DNA from: Shewanella indica
Lineage (GTDB): Bacteria; Pseudomonadota; Gammaproteobacteria; Enterobacterales; Shewanellaceae
DNA: 58,135 nt
Assembly: GCF_002836975.1 (NCBI RefSeq)
Contig: NZ_NIJK01000028.1
Span: 208-58,342 of the forward strand
Direction: 5' to 3'
Shown one piece after another: positions 27,450 through 36,859 of the stretch. The notes below the pieces were generated by a model. That model ran no database searches. It saw only the letters and a list, made by a program, of their open reading frames with translations, and was not told the origin of the DNA. The translations under genes and the position numbers were made by a program. Position 1 is the stretch's first letter, and every line of letters begins with the position of its first letter.

Positions 27450-29903
27450 CTACTCCAGCCTTAACAGCTCACCACAGGACTTTTGCAGCAGACTGCGACA
27501 ACGCCACAAGCCAAGTAGTGCCACCAACAAGGCGCCACTGAGGGGAGCCAACAGCCACCATTGCCAGTGAGGACTGACTCTAAGTTCAAACACCTGAGTT
27601 TTCAAAAGCCAGAGCGCAAACTCCGCCACTGTGACCGCCAGAATGCCCGCCACGGCACCTAGCAGTGCAAACTCCAACGCCGTGGCAAGCTTAAGCAAGC
27701 TTCCCGGCGCGCCAAAGGTGCGTAGAACCGCCAGCTCTCGTTGGCGACTGGCCATGCCGGCTTCGGTCTGCGCTATCATCACCAGGGCACTGGCCAATAC
27801 CACCAGCACCAACACCAGCGTCAGCGCCAAAGATACCTGGGCGACTATCTCTTTGAGCTGAGCCACCATGGCCCCCACATCTATGATAGAGACAGTGGGG
27901 AAATTACGGATAATCTCAAGCACAACGGCCTTTTGACCATCATCCAGATGAAAACTGGCCATTGAAGTATAAGCAAATGGCGCCAAGGCTTCCTGACTGA
28001 AAATCATAAAGAAGTTGGGTTGCAAAGTTTCCCACTGCACAGAACGAATACTGGCCACCTTGACAGTCAGCGTTTGGTTATCGATAACAAAACTCAGGCT
28101 GTCTCCGACAGTAATACCCAAACGCTCGGCCACCCCGGACTCCACTGACACCTCATCGGTTTGCCGATTAAAATGGCCGTCAAGGATCTCATTGTTGGGC
28201 GGCAAGGTATTTCGCCAGGTGAGATTCAGCTCCCTTGAAATCCCAAGGCGCCCTCTCTGCCCCTGTTCCTGCTCTTCGGCAGTAATCACCTCCTCACCAT
28301 TGATGGCGCTGAGCCGACCGCGGATAACAGGATAGATATCTGTGGCAGCAATCTGGCGCTGAGCCATAAAGTCCGCCAGCGGCTCTACTTCGTCCGGGGC
28401 TATGTTAACCAGAAAATAGTTCGGCGCATCCTCAGGCAACTGCTTCTGCCATTCGCTGAGCAAGTCCTGACGCAACGCCATTATGGTCAGCAATAACACC
28501 AAGGCGCTGGAAAAGCCCACCAGTTGTACAGCGTTTTGTCTGGCGCGGCGCCGAAGGCCCGCCAGTGCCAGCGACAAGGGGTTGGTCGTGCGCATACCAA
28601 CACTCTGCCCCAGGCGGATTAACAAAAAACCCATCAGGCTGAGCAGCCCCCCGAGCAACACCACACTGGCCACCACGGTCAGAGTTAAAGGCAAAGAGCG
28701 CGAGTAAAGCCAGCCGAGCAATCCCATAGCCGCCAAACTCAGCAGCAGATGCAACCACATACCCAGACGTATTCCTTCAAGCTGGCGTTGCAACACCCTG
28801 AGCGGCGGAATAGCCAGCAGCCGCATCAGCGGATAGGCACTGAACATAAAGGCGCTGATAAACCCTGTAGCCAGCCCCAAGAGAAGCGGTCTGAACATAG
28901 GCGGAGAATAGGCGGCAATTTCCGCAGGCAAGGCTCGGCTGATGAGATAATCCAGCACCAGACCACCGAAGATCCCCAAGATCACTCCAAGAAAGGTCAC
29001 CAGCAGCAAGTGCAGACCGAACAATAAACGGATTTGTCTTGCACTGGCGCCAAAGGTTTTCAGCATGGCAACCACATCATAGTGACGCTGACAATAACGC
29101 TGGGCGGCAATGCCGATGGCGGCGCAGGCAAGGGCTATCCCCAATAAGCTCGCCAACAGCAAGAATCGCTCTGCCCGCTGCACCGCCCCGGCAATCGGCG
29201 AATCGCCGGATTGTACATCCACCCAACGTTGGCTACTGGTCAGCAGTGGCTTGGCATATTCTTCAAAACGGCTCAGCGCCTGGCTATCCCCGACAAACTG
29301 ATAAAGATATGTCACCCGGCTGCCGGGCTGAATGACCCCGGTTGCCGCCACATCATCAAGGCGCATCAACACCAGGGGGGAAGAAGCAAATGGATTGAAA
29401 CCGGCATCGGGCAGCCTGTCTATCTCCTTGGTCAACGCCATCTGGGCGTTACCCAGCTCAACACTCTTGGGATACCCCAGCAATCCCCCAAGACGCATTT
29501 CGAACCACAATTCACCAGGCTGCGGCAAGGTACTGGTTTCCCCTTGGCGCAAGACAATTTTGCCCTTGAGCGGATAGGCATTATCAACCGCTCTGACAGT
29601 GACCAACTGAAAGGCATCACCGCTGTAAACCATAGAGTTAAACTGCAAACTCTGCGATTGCTTCAGCCCTAACACATTGGCCTGCTGCAGTATGCCTGCA
29701 TCTATGGGGATGGGTGAATTAATGATTCGATCGGCGGCAATGAATTTGGCCGCCTGGCCATTGATGGCGAGCTGCAATCTGTCACTGACCCGGGCCAGAC
29801 CGGTCACAGACAACACCGCCAGGGTCAAGGCCAGCACTATCAATACCAACTGCCCTTGCTTGAGTTCGCGGCGAAACAGGCGCCATGCCAGCGTCCATTC
29901 CAT
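27450..29903 (-). CDS. ybbP: ABC transporter permease, YbbP/FtsX-like
   Basis: This 817-residue inner-membrane protein has an N-terminal membrane helix, a large periplasmic region and clusters of helices near about 250-480 and 690-810. This is the duplicated FtsX-domain plan of YbbP (MacB-type mechanotransmission family). It partners with YbbA; its ATG overlaps the ybbA stop codon (TGATG). The arrangement tesA / ybbA-ybbP is as in E. coli. The substrate is unknown; lipoprotein or lipid-related work is suggested only by the family and by TesA next door. Confidence 0.88.
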   Translation of the reverse strand: MEWTLAWRLFRRELKQGQLVLIVLALTLAVLSVTGLARVSDRLQLAINGQAAKFIAADRIINSPIPIDAGILQQANVLGLKQSQSLQFNSMVYSGDAFQLVTVRAVDNAYPLKGKIVLRQGETSTLPQPGELWFEMRLGGLLGYPKSVELGNAQMALTKEIDRLPDAGFNPFASSPLVLMRLDDVAATGVIQPGSRVTYLYQFVGDSQALSRFEEYAKPLLTSSQRWVDVQSGDSPIAGAVQRAERFLLLASLLGIALACAAIGIAAQRYCQRHYDVVAMLKTFGASARQIRLLFGLHLLLVTFLGVILGIFGGLVLDYLISRALPAEIAAYSPPMFRPLLLGLATGFISAFMFSAYPLMRLLAIPPLRVLQRQLEGIRLGMWLHLLLSLAAMGLLGWLYSRSLPLTLTVVASVVLLGGLLSLMGFLLIRLGQSVGMRTTNPLSLALAGLRRRARQNAVQLVGFSSALVLLLTIMALRQDLLSEWQKQLPEDAPNYFLVNIAPDEVEPLADFMAQRQIAATDIYPVIRGRLSAINGEEVITAEEQEQGQRGRLGISRELNLTWRNTLPPNNEILDGHFNRQTDEVSVESGVAERLGITVGDSLSFVIDNQTLTVKVASIRSVQWETLQPNFFMIFSQEALAPFAYTSMASFHLDDGQKAVVLEIIRNFPTVSIIDVGAMVAQLKEIVAQVSLALTLVLVLVVLASALVMIAQTEAGMASRQRELAVLRTFGAPGSLLKLATALEFALLGAVAGILAVTVAEFALWLLKTQVFELRVSPHWQWWLLAPLSGALLVALLGLWRCRSLLQKSCGELLRLE

Positions 29904-30670
29904 CAGCGCCCCTCCTCTGCCATTACCTGTGCCGCCGGCACCTGGCTCTCTGTCTTGGCCTCATGCAAACCGGCCTCTTCCGGCAAGGTTTGCTGTCCCT
30001 GTTCATACAATCGCCCTTCATGCATCTCCAGCTGGCGCTCACAGCGACTGGCCAGTTGCATATCATGGGTCACCAAAATCAAGGTGGTCGAACTCTCGCG
30101 ATTGAGCTCAAACAGCATATCGGCAACCCTGTCGGCGTTGTGTTTGTCCAGGTTGCCCGTGGGTTCATCGGCAAACAGCACCTTGGGTTCACTGATAAAG
30201 GCTCTGGCGATAGCGACCCGCTGCTGCTCACCACCGGAAAGCTGTTTCGGGTAATGATTGAGCCTGTGCCCAAGACCAACTCGCTCCAGCATGGCTTTGG
30301 CCCGCTCTCTGGCATCCCTGATACCCGCAAGTTCAGCCGGCAGCATGACGTTTTCCAGGGCATTGAGAGTATCAACCAACATAAAAGACTGAAAAATAAA
30401 GCTGACTTTTTGCTTACGCAGCGCAGCCTTCTGCTCTTCATTCAGCCCGGCCAGGGCACTGCCATCGAGCCAAATCTCACCGGACGAGGGGGTATCCAAT
30501 GCAGCCAGTAGGCCCAGCAAGGTTGATTTTCCTGAACCTGAAGGCCCGAGAATGGCCACACTCTGGCCCGGCTTGACATCCAAATTGATGCCACTCAGGA
30601 TAGTCAGGTCACCTTCCTGGGTAGTGACAGTTTTTACGAGATGGGAAACCTTAATGGCACTGTTCTTCAA
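29903..30670 (-). CDS. ybbA: ABC transporter ATP-binding protein YbbA
   Basis: This 255-residue ATPase has Walker A GPSGSGKST (about 42-50), signature LSGGEQQR (about 144-151), Walker B VLFADEPT and the switch His (LVTHDMQ). It is of the LolD/MacB type. About 20 extra residues at the C-terminus exceed the usual length. The start is TTG at 30670 with GGAAG upstream. That start overlaps the first codons of the divergent tesA gene, so each promoter must lie inside the other's coding region. Confidence 0.92.
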   Translation of the reverse strand: MKNSAIKVSHLVKTVTTQEGDLTILSGINLDVKPGQSVAILGPSGSGKSTLLGLLAALDTPSSGEIWLDGSALAGLNEEQKAALRKQKVSFIFQSFMLVDTLNALENVMLPAELAGIRDARERAKAMLERVGLGHRLNHYPKQLSGGEQQRVAIARAFISEPKVLFADEPTGNLDKHNADRVADMLFELNRESSTTLILVTHDMQLASRCERQLEMHEGRLYEQGQQTLPEEAGLHEAKTESQVPAAQVMAEEGR

Positions 30671-31328
30671 AATTACTTCCTTATGCTTGCGTCAGCTGGC
30701 ATTGATACCAGTCATATTCTTGTTCTCTGCGCTGCCCGTCAAGGCCGCTGATATACTGATCCTGGGTGACAGTCTGGGAGCCAGTTACGGCATGGCCGAG
30801 AAACAGGGTTGGGTCGAAGGGCTAAGACAAGCCCTGCCCGAGCATAACATTGTTAATGCCTCTGTCAGCGGCGAAACCACGGCTGGAGGCCTCAGAAGAT
30901 TGCCTCAGTTGCTGGAGTCGGTAAAACCCTCGCTGCTGTTGGTGGAGCTAGGCGGCAATGATGGTCTCAGAGGCTTTTTGCCAACAGAGCTGAAAAACAA
31001 TCTTACAAAAATCATTGCGTTGGCCCAGCAATCCGGCGCCAAAGTGCTGCTTTCCGAAGTCATGGTGCCGCCAAACTACGGCCCCAGATATGCCAACGCC
31101 TTCAGCGCCGTTTACAGTGAGCTGGCCAAGCAGCCCAACGTCACCCTGATGCCCTTCTTTATGACAGAGATAGCGCCCTTTCCCGAATTGATGCAGGCCG
31201 ATGGGCTGCACCCGAACGAAAAGGCCCAGCCCAAGATCACCGCCTTTGTGCTGCCCTGGGTTGAATCGGCAATCGAAGCCATCAAAGCCCCCACCACAGA
31301 CGCATCTGCGCCGGCAACAGGCGGATAA
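30654..31328 (+). CDS. tesA: Multifunctional acyl-CoA thioesterase I / lysophospholipase
   Basis: This 224-residue periplasmic SGNH/GDSL hydrolase has a signal peptide ending VKA, then block I GDSLGASYG, block III GGNDG and block V DGLHPNE with the catalytic Asp/His. E. coli TesA hydrolyses thioesters and lysophospholipids. The ATG at 30654 is chosen because it gives a complete signal peptide. A longer frame from 30552 runs deep into ybbA and is unlikely. Confidence 0.9.
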   Translation: MALFFKITSLCLRQLALIPVIFLFSALPVKAADILILGDSLGASYGMAEKQGWVEGLRQALPEHNIVNASVSGETTAGGLRRLPQLLESVKPSLLLVELGGNDGLRGFLPTELKNNLTKIIALAQQSGAKVLLSEVMVPPNYGPRYANAFSAVYSELAKQPNVTLMPFFMTEIAPFPELMQADGLHPNEKAQPKITAFVLPWVESAIEAIKAPTTDASAPATGG

Positions 31329-31336
31329 GGCAATCA

Positions 31337-31366
31337 CCGGACATAATAGCAGCCGGACATAATAGC
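31337..31366 (+). repeat. Short direct repeat after tesA
   Basis: CCGGACATAATAGC occurs twice, at 31337-31350 and 31353-31366, with 2 bases between copies. It lies in the short gap between tesA and the convergent GNAT gene. No function is evident. Confidence 0.7.
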
Positions 31367-31391
31367 CGCAGGACGACATCGCTAAAAACGA

Positions 31392-31892
31392 CTAAAGGCT
31401 GCAGCTGAATACCCTCACCTTGTGCCCCATCAGTTCACTTTCTTCCTGCGGCAGCATCCCTAACTTAAGGGCTATCGCTTCCGAGCCCAGGTTGCCATCC
31501 ATGATCAGGGCTATCAACTCATCCACGGCGCAAATCGCTTTTATTTTTGGCAATGCATGGCTGGCGGCTTCATAACCCAGCCCCTGGCCCCAGTATTCAG
31601 GCAGATATCTGTATCCCAACTCAACCTTGCCGAACTCCGGCAGAAACTTAGGACCGCAAAAACCTATCACCTTGCCGTCGGCCTTATGCTCAACCGCCCA
31701 GCGACCATAACCATACTTGCGGTAGTCGGCAAAAATAACCTTTTCAAGCACCTGACTGGCCTCTTCAACATCCTTCAACGGCTCGCCGGGGATATATCTC
31801 AGGACTTCGGAAGTGCTGTTCATGGCGAATAAGGCCTGCTGATCACCATCACGGAACTGTCTCAAAATTAATCTGGGGCTTTCGATAATCAA
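31392..31892 (-). CDS. GNAT-family N-acetyltransferase (RimJ/RimL-like)
   Basis: This 166-residue protein begins ESPRLILRQFRDGD, the usual start of RimJ/RimL-type acetyltransferases. It has the acetyl-CoA region (ELGYRYLPEYWGQGLGYEA, about 91-109). The substrate cannot be told from sequence. It is a single gene convergent with tesA. Confidence 0.85.
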   Translation of the reverse strand: MIIESPRLILRQFRDGDQQALFAMNSTSEVLRYIPGEPLKDVEEASQVLEKVIFADYRKYGYGRWAVEHKADGKVIGFCGPKFLPEFGKVELGYRYLPEYWGQGLGYEAASHALPKIKAICAVDELIALIMDGNLGSEAIALKLGMLPQEESELMGHKVRVFSCSL

Positions 31893-32100
31893 GATTAATC
31901 ACTCCTTGTGGTTCAGCTTGTTGCCTTAAGGTTGGCTAAATTTTATTAATGTTTAATAAATCATAACCATAGATTACACTAGGGCGGGCGCGATAAGTCT
32001 ATAGCCGATCGGATTGAAAGTTGTTTTGTCGCAAAGAGAGTGCTGTGCAACCCGGCTAGTATGCCCATACCAGCGTGATAACATGAAACAAGGAAAGCAT

Positions 32101-33162
32101 ATGTCCCTGCAAAAAGTCTATATTCCCCTGGCCACCCGTACCAGCCAGTACATCATGGCTGAAATACTGATGACAGATGCGCTGCTCAGTCACTATGCCA
32201 GTTACGAAAACTGCTACCGCGAGATCAGCAAGTTGGTATTCCAGTTGGCAGAAAAGGAAGATCTGCACAACATTCATGTGATCGCCAATGACAAACTGCC
32301 TGTGGTGCGTTTTCACACCGAGGCCTACTGCTTCCAAACTGCCGAACAGATCCTGTTCTTTTACAACCCAGCCTACCATGAAGCCCAGAATCTTTTCTTC
32401 CAGCCGGACTACAAGGCCCGCAAGTTAAGACTGCTGTTTTTGGCTACAGGTAAGGAAATTCGCGCTAACGCCGCCAACTTCCACAACCGGGTTAACGCCG
32501 TACTGAATGGGGTGTTGGACAACCTGCCGGAGCAGGAGTTAAAGGTCAAAGTCCGCGATCACCAGCACATGGCCTACGATCTCTTCGCCCGTGCCAAGGG
32601 TGAGAAAAAGACCTATGGCTACAAACTAAGAGATATCTATCAGCGCTACAAGTCGCGCAGGTGCAAACTGCCGGAAGATCACAGCTCACTGGCCTATGTC
32701 ACCGTCAGCCTGCCGTTGAGCCGCCGCCTGAAACAGAGCGTACTGGAAGAGGAGCATACCGAAGACTTCAGCCCGCTGTACCAGTTCCTTGAGGACAAGT
32801 TCCGCAGCGCGGCGGCAGGCAAGCAATTACACCGCACCGCCATGGTAGCCAATGGCTTGATGCCTTTGGTTCGCAACAGTAAGTTCGAGAAGGTGGAAAG
32901 CACTGCCGAAGCCCAGATGATAGGCTTTGATCCTGCGGCAACCGACACCCAGTTTGTCAGCCATTGGGATGGAGGTAACTTGGTGGAATCGGTGCACTTT
33001 TTGCTGGTCGCCGGTAAAGAGGATTACACAGAGCCAGGTTATGGCCGCTATATGAACCAGGTGGAAGCAGCTTTGAAAGACTTTGCCGAAGCCATAGGTT
33101 TGGATCCGGAGCGCCATGAACTGGTGCTGAGATTCCATCAGCACATCAGTTACAAGCGTTAA
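32101..33162 (+). CDS. DUF3083 family protein
   Basis: This 353-residue soluble protein is of unknown function. It matches, as far as I recognise it, the DUF3083 family found in Shewanella and relatives. No signal peptide, membrane segment or catalytic motif is visible. The ATG at 32101 follows AAGGAAAG; an in-frame start at 32014 adds 29 residues without support. A terminator follows. Confidence 0.72.
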   Translation: MSLQKVYIPLATRTSQYIMAEILMTDALLSHYASYENCYREISKLVFQLAEKEDLHNIHVIANDKLPVVRFHTEAYCFQTAEQILFFYNPAYHEAQNLFFQPDYKARKLRLLFLATGKEIRANAANFHNRVNAVLNGVLDNLPEQELKVKVRDHQHMAYDLFARAKGEKKTYGYKLRDIYQRYKSRRCKLPEDHSSLAYVTVSLPLSRRLKQSVLEEEHTEDFSPLYQFLEDKFRSAAAGKQLHRTAMVANGLMPLVRNSKFEKVESTAEAQMIGFDPAATDTQFVSHWDGGNLVESVHFLLVAGKEDYTEPGYGRYMNQVEAALKDFAEAIGLDPERHELVLRFHQHISYKR

Positions 33163-33170
33163 GACTCAAA

Positions 33171-33213
33171 AAAGCCGGGCTAGCCTGTACAATACCGCTC
33201 AGCCCGGCTTTTT
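33171..33213 (+). terminator. Terminator after the DUF3083 gene
   Basis: AAAGCCGGGCT (33171-33181) pairs with AGCCCGGCTTT (33201-33211) across a 19-nt loop, followed by further T residues. It can act on both strands, serving also the convergent SUFU-domain gene. Confidence 0.8.
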
Positions 33214-33258
33214 ACTTTGTTATTATGAGTGTGCTATGAATGAGTCCCCAGGGCTCGG

Positions 33259-33978
33259 CTATTTCCGCCCTGTGACCACATTGATTCTGGCAACATCCAC
33301 CAGATCGCTCACCTGATACTTGTCGAACAGATCCAACAAAGCATCGCTGGCCTGCTCCAGTTTCAACATCATCTCTTCTTCATAAAGCGGCACCAGGCTA
33401 TAAAAACTGATGCACTTGTCCTGGTCAATCTCCAAGGTGTGGAATGCATTATCAAGTAGCAGTGACGGCAGAACTATCATGCCGTTTTGACGGGTATTTT
33501 CGGCAAAGGGTTCGGCAGGATCACCATTGGGTATTGTGTGCCCCCAGCCCAGCCAGCTGTCGTATTTATGCGGAAAGCGCGCCAAAAACTTAAGCTGCCT
33601 TACAGGCCAGTACCACTTTTCATCGATAAAGGCTTCCTGACTTATCTGCCAATGCGCCGGCAAAGTGATCATCAGCTCCATAAACCTGGGGATATCCGCC
33701 CCTTCGGGGGTACTCATAGGCAAGTCACTCATGCCGGAAGTCACCAGAGTATGGAAAGGTCGCTCGTCTGTCGGTGCCACATAATGCACATCAATATGCA
33801 CAGTATCCGAGATAACTTCATGAAAGACCCAGGTGACTTCACCAATATGGCGCTCAATATGTTCGCTTATCTGGACGATACACTCTTCACCCATAGGTGA
33901 CTGCCATTCCTTTTCACCATCCGTGTATCTGAAAATGGGATCACCGGAAAGGCTGTATTCTTGTTCATCCTTACTCAT
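33259..33978 (-). CDS. Suppressor-of-fused domain protein
   Basis: This 239-residue soluble protein shows the bacterial SUFU-domain pattern (VTWVFHEVISDTVHIDVHYV, FHTLVTSGMSD, ELMITLPAHW). The domain is found in bacteria mostly as a stand-alone protein or as an immunity-type partner of polymorphic toxins. No toxin gene is seen nearby, so no such role is claimed. The ATG at 33978 follows AAGGAG; a frame from 34056 adds 26 residues over the Shine-Dalgarno. Confidence 0.75.
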   Translation of the reverse strand: MSKDEQEYSLSGDPIFRYTDGEKEWQSPMGEECIVQISEHIERHIGEVTWVFHEVISDTVHIDVHYVAPTDERPFHTLVTSGMSDLPMSTPEGADIPRFMELMITLPAHWQISQEAFIDEKWYWPVRQLKFLARFPHKYDSWLGWGHTIPNGDPAEPFAENTRQNGMIVLPSLLLDNAFHTLEIDQDKCISFYSLVPLYEEEMMLKLEQASDALLDLFDKYQVSDLVDVARINVVTGRK

Positions 33979-34216
33979 GCCAACTCCTTTTGATTCTGAC
34001 GCTTGAGGTTTTATCACTGCCTGCGAACGAAATCCAGAATAAATGATGAAAAACAAACTGTTGTTAAAATAGTGTTTATATATGGCGATAATGCCTCAAT
34101 CTGTTATCTGCTGCTACTTGCATTATTTGACGCTAATTTGGCCGGATTTCACATTGTCAGTCGGGAAATGAATCGGGATCTTGTTAACGGAATAATAACA
34201 ATTATCAGGAGAGATT

Positions 34217-36859
34217 ATGTTCAACAAGAAAACCCCCCTGACTTTGGCGTTGCTGGCAGCCGGGTTAACCCTGGGACTCATTGCCTGCTCGGATGACGAC
34301 AATACGTCTCAAACCACTGAACCACCGGTCGTGACGCCACCGCCGCTAACCAGCCCCTTCCCCGAAGGCGCCATCATGGTTGAAGCCGGAGACAATCTGA
34401 CAACCCGAATTCAGGAAGCTCTGATCAACGCCCAGAGTGGTGCTGTGATCGTCTTGCCAAAGGGCCGATTTGAGATAGATGCCACCTTGTTGTTTGACGG
34501 CGATGTCGACGGTGACGGCAGCTATGCCAGCAATGTCACTGTCATGGGTTATGGCCGCGATGAAACCATTCTCGACTTTGCCAATGCCAACGCCGGTGAC
34601 GGTATTTTTGTGCAAAACGCCCTCAATATCACCATCAAGGATCTGTCGGTCTATGAAGCCAAAAACAACGGCATCAAGCTGAAAAATACCAATGGCATCA
34701 TACTGCGCAATGTCTCCGCCGTGTGGGAAGGTGAGCTGGATCAAGGCAATGGCGCCTACGGCCTTTACCCGGTGGAATGCGAGAATATTTTGATTGAAGA
34801 CAGCTATGTCCGCGGCAGCGCCGATGCCGGTATCTATGTGGGCCAGTCTGAGTACATAGTCGTCAGACGCAATGTCGCCAAGGAAAACGTCGCCGGTATC
34901 GAAGTGGAAAACTCGCGCTTTGCCGATGTCTATAACAATGAGGCCATGGGCAATACCGGTGGTATTCTGGTGTTCGACCTTCCCATAGGCAACCACAAGT
35001 ACGGCTCCAGCGTACGGGTATTCAACAACAAGGTTTATGACAACAATACCCACAACTTCGCCAACGCCTCTGCCAACCCGGCCGGAGTGCATATTGTTCC
35101 TCCCGGTACCGGGGTGATCATACTCTCCACCAGCGATGTGGAAGTGTTCAACAACCAGATCAGCAACCACGATACCCTGGCGGTCACTGTCTCCAGCTTC
35201 TTCATCGCCGAGCCGGATGTCTCCACCTTTGCCGCCAGCTATGCCCTGCCGGGTCAGGCCATTGAAGATGGCTGGCGCGCCACACCACGCAACATCTATA
35301 TCCATGACAACCAGATAAGCGGTTTTGCCACCAAGCCCAACGGTTATCTTATCGAGGATATCATCAAGGCCTACATCTACAGCCATGGCCGCTTCCCGGG
35401 GATCCTCTACGATGGCCTGGGTGAACTGCTCGCCAATAATGGTACCGGCGCCTATCTCGGCTTTGGTGAACTCCCCTTCAACCCTGACGGCAGTGAAAAT
35501 GTCTGTGCCAGCAACAATGGAGATGTCAGCGTTGGCCGGCTCTACGGCAACAGCAATACCGATGTCAGCATTCCCGATGTCATGTATGAAGCCAAGCAGC
35601 AGCAACTGTTGCAATGCTCTTTGGTCAGCCTACCTGTGCATACCGTCACTTTCGGCGAACAGATCTTCGGCTGCGGCGTGGATGATGATACTGAAGGTTG
35701 TGATGGCGGCGTGCTGGTCGGCGGTGGCGGTACTATAGGAGAAGGTGAAGGCGGCCTTGAAGGCGATGGCGACCAATCGCTGTGCAGCGCTCAAGGTTCT
35801 GGTGTGAACTGGGATGCTCTGACAGGTGCCAATTGCAGCAGCCTGGCACAGTACCGCCTGTTTGCCGACGCCTCTATGCCGGCGGCCATGTCAAACAGTG
35901 GCGGGATCCCTTACAAACTCAACACACCGCTGTTTACCGACTATGCCAGTAAGTATCGCTATGTGTTTGTGCCGGAAGGGAAACAAGCCAACTACAGCAG
36001 CAATGAGGCCTTTGACTTCCCGGTAGGCACAGTACTGGTGAAAACATTTGCCCTGCCCGCCGATACCGCAACCAGAGGCATGGACAATGAAACTCTGATT
36101 GAAACCCGGTTGTTGATCCACAGGGAGTCGGGCTGGACCGCCCTGCCCTATGTCTGGAATGCCGAGCAAACAGATGCCTCTTTGGCCAAGGCCGGTGCCA
36201 TTCAAGGCAAGAGCGTGGTGCACAAGGGGCAACCCCTGAACTTTGACTACGTTGTCCCGTCAATGAATCAGTGCAAGCAGTGTCATCAGTTCAAGGCCGA
36301 CAGCGCCAGCCAGGCGGTGTTTATGCCGATTGGTCCCAAGGCCCGCCATCTGAACCGTGACTACCCCTACCAGGATGGCAGCGCCAACCAACTGCTTCAT
36401 TGGCAAAGCGCAGGTATTCTCAGCGGCCTGCCCCCCCTTACCAGCGTCGACAAGGTGCCAGCCTACGTGGATGGCGATGAAGCCACTTTGACTCAGCTCA
36501 GTGACAGCGAGCTGATGCAAACTGCCAAGGGTTACCTGGATATCAACTGCGCCCACTGCCACAGACCCGAAGGCAATGCCTCCAATACCGGGCTGAAACT
36601 GGAATACCAACGCAGCTATGATGAAGACAACGGCTTCAGCCACGGCACCTGTAAATCGCCTGTCGCCTATGGCGGCGGCACCCTGGGCTACGATGTGGTA
36701 CCGGGTAATCCGGCCGAGTCCATCATGCATTTCCGGATGCAGAGCAATGAACCGGGCGACAGAATGCCCGAAATTGGCCGTAGCCTCAGCCACGATGAAG
36801 GAGTTGCGCTGATAAGCGAATGGATCAAACGCTTGCCTGCGGCCAGCTGTTCAAAATAA
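34217..36859 (+). CDS. Fused beta-helix / SO2930-type diheme cytochrome lipoprotein
   Basis: This 880-residue envelope protein has a lipoprotein signal (lipobox LIAC, Cys24) and an acidic SDDDN start. Next comes a right-handed parallel beta-helix (about 55-470, many N/D-G turns) of the TIGR03805 kind. A glycine/acid-rich linker (about 490-525) leads to a C-terminal domain of the TIGR03806 (SO_2930) kind with two heme sites, CKQCH at about 685 and CAHCH at about 778. These families are usually encoded by adjacent genes and are sometimes fused. The function of the pair is unknown. The acidic residues after Cys24 would not retain it in the inner membrane by a simple +2 Asp rule, because +2 is Ser. 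Confidence 0.85.
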   Translation: MFNKKTPLTLALLAAGLTLGLIACSDDDNTSQTTEPPVVTPPPLTSPFPEGAIMVEAGDNLTTRIQEALINAQSGAVIVLPKGRFEIDATLLFDGDVDGDGSYASNVTVMGYGRDETILDFANANAGDGIFVQNALNITIKDLSVYEAKNNGIKLKNTNGIILRNVSAVWEGELDQGNGAYGLYPVECENILIEDSYVRGSADAGIYVGQSEYIVVRRNVAKENVAGIEVENSRFADVYNNEAMGNTGGILVFDLPIGNHKYGSSVRVFNNKVYDNNTHNFANASANPAGVHIVPPGTGVIILSTSDVEVFNNQISNHDTLAVTVSSFFIAEPDVSTFAASYALPGQAIEDGWRATPRNIYIHDNQISGFATKPNGYLIEDIIKAYIYSHGRFPGILYDGLGELLANNGTGAYLGFGELPFNPDGSENVCASNNGDVSVGRLYGNSNTDVSIPDVMYEAKQQQLLQCSLVSLPVHTVTFGEQIFGCGVDDDTEGCDGGVLVGGGGTIGEGEGGLEGDGDQSLCSAQGSGVNWDALTGANCSSLAQYRLFADASMPAAMSNSGGIPYKLNTPLFTDYASKYRYVFVPEGKQANYSSNEAFDFPVGTVLVKTFALPADTATRGMDNETLIETRLLIHRESGWTALPYVWNAEQTDASLAKAGAIQGKSVVHKGQPLNFDYVVPSMNQCKQCHQFKADSASQAVFMPIGPKARHLNRDYPYQDGSANQLLHWQSAGILSGLPPLTSVDKVPAYVDGDEATLTQLSDSELMQTAKGYLDINCAHCHRPEGNASNTGLKLEYQRSYDEDNGFSHGTCKSPVAYGGGTLGYDVVPGNPAESIMHFRMQSNEPGDRMPEIGRSLSHDEGVALISEWIKRLPAASCSK

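Noticed and set aside
33259..33978. SUFU-domain gene as an immunity gene of a toxin system
   Set aside because: No polymorphic toxin, secretion marker or repeat cassette lies in the adjacent genes.
34346..35614. 422-codon antisense ORF within the beta-helix gene
   Set aside because: It lacks a start context and family resemblance. The plus-strand frame has a lipobox, beta-helix pattern and heme motifs. Long antisense frames are common in GC-rich coding DNA.
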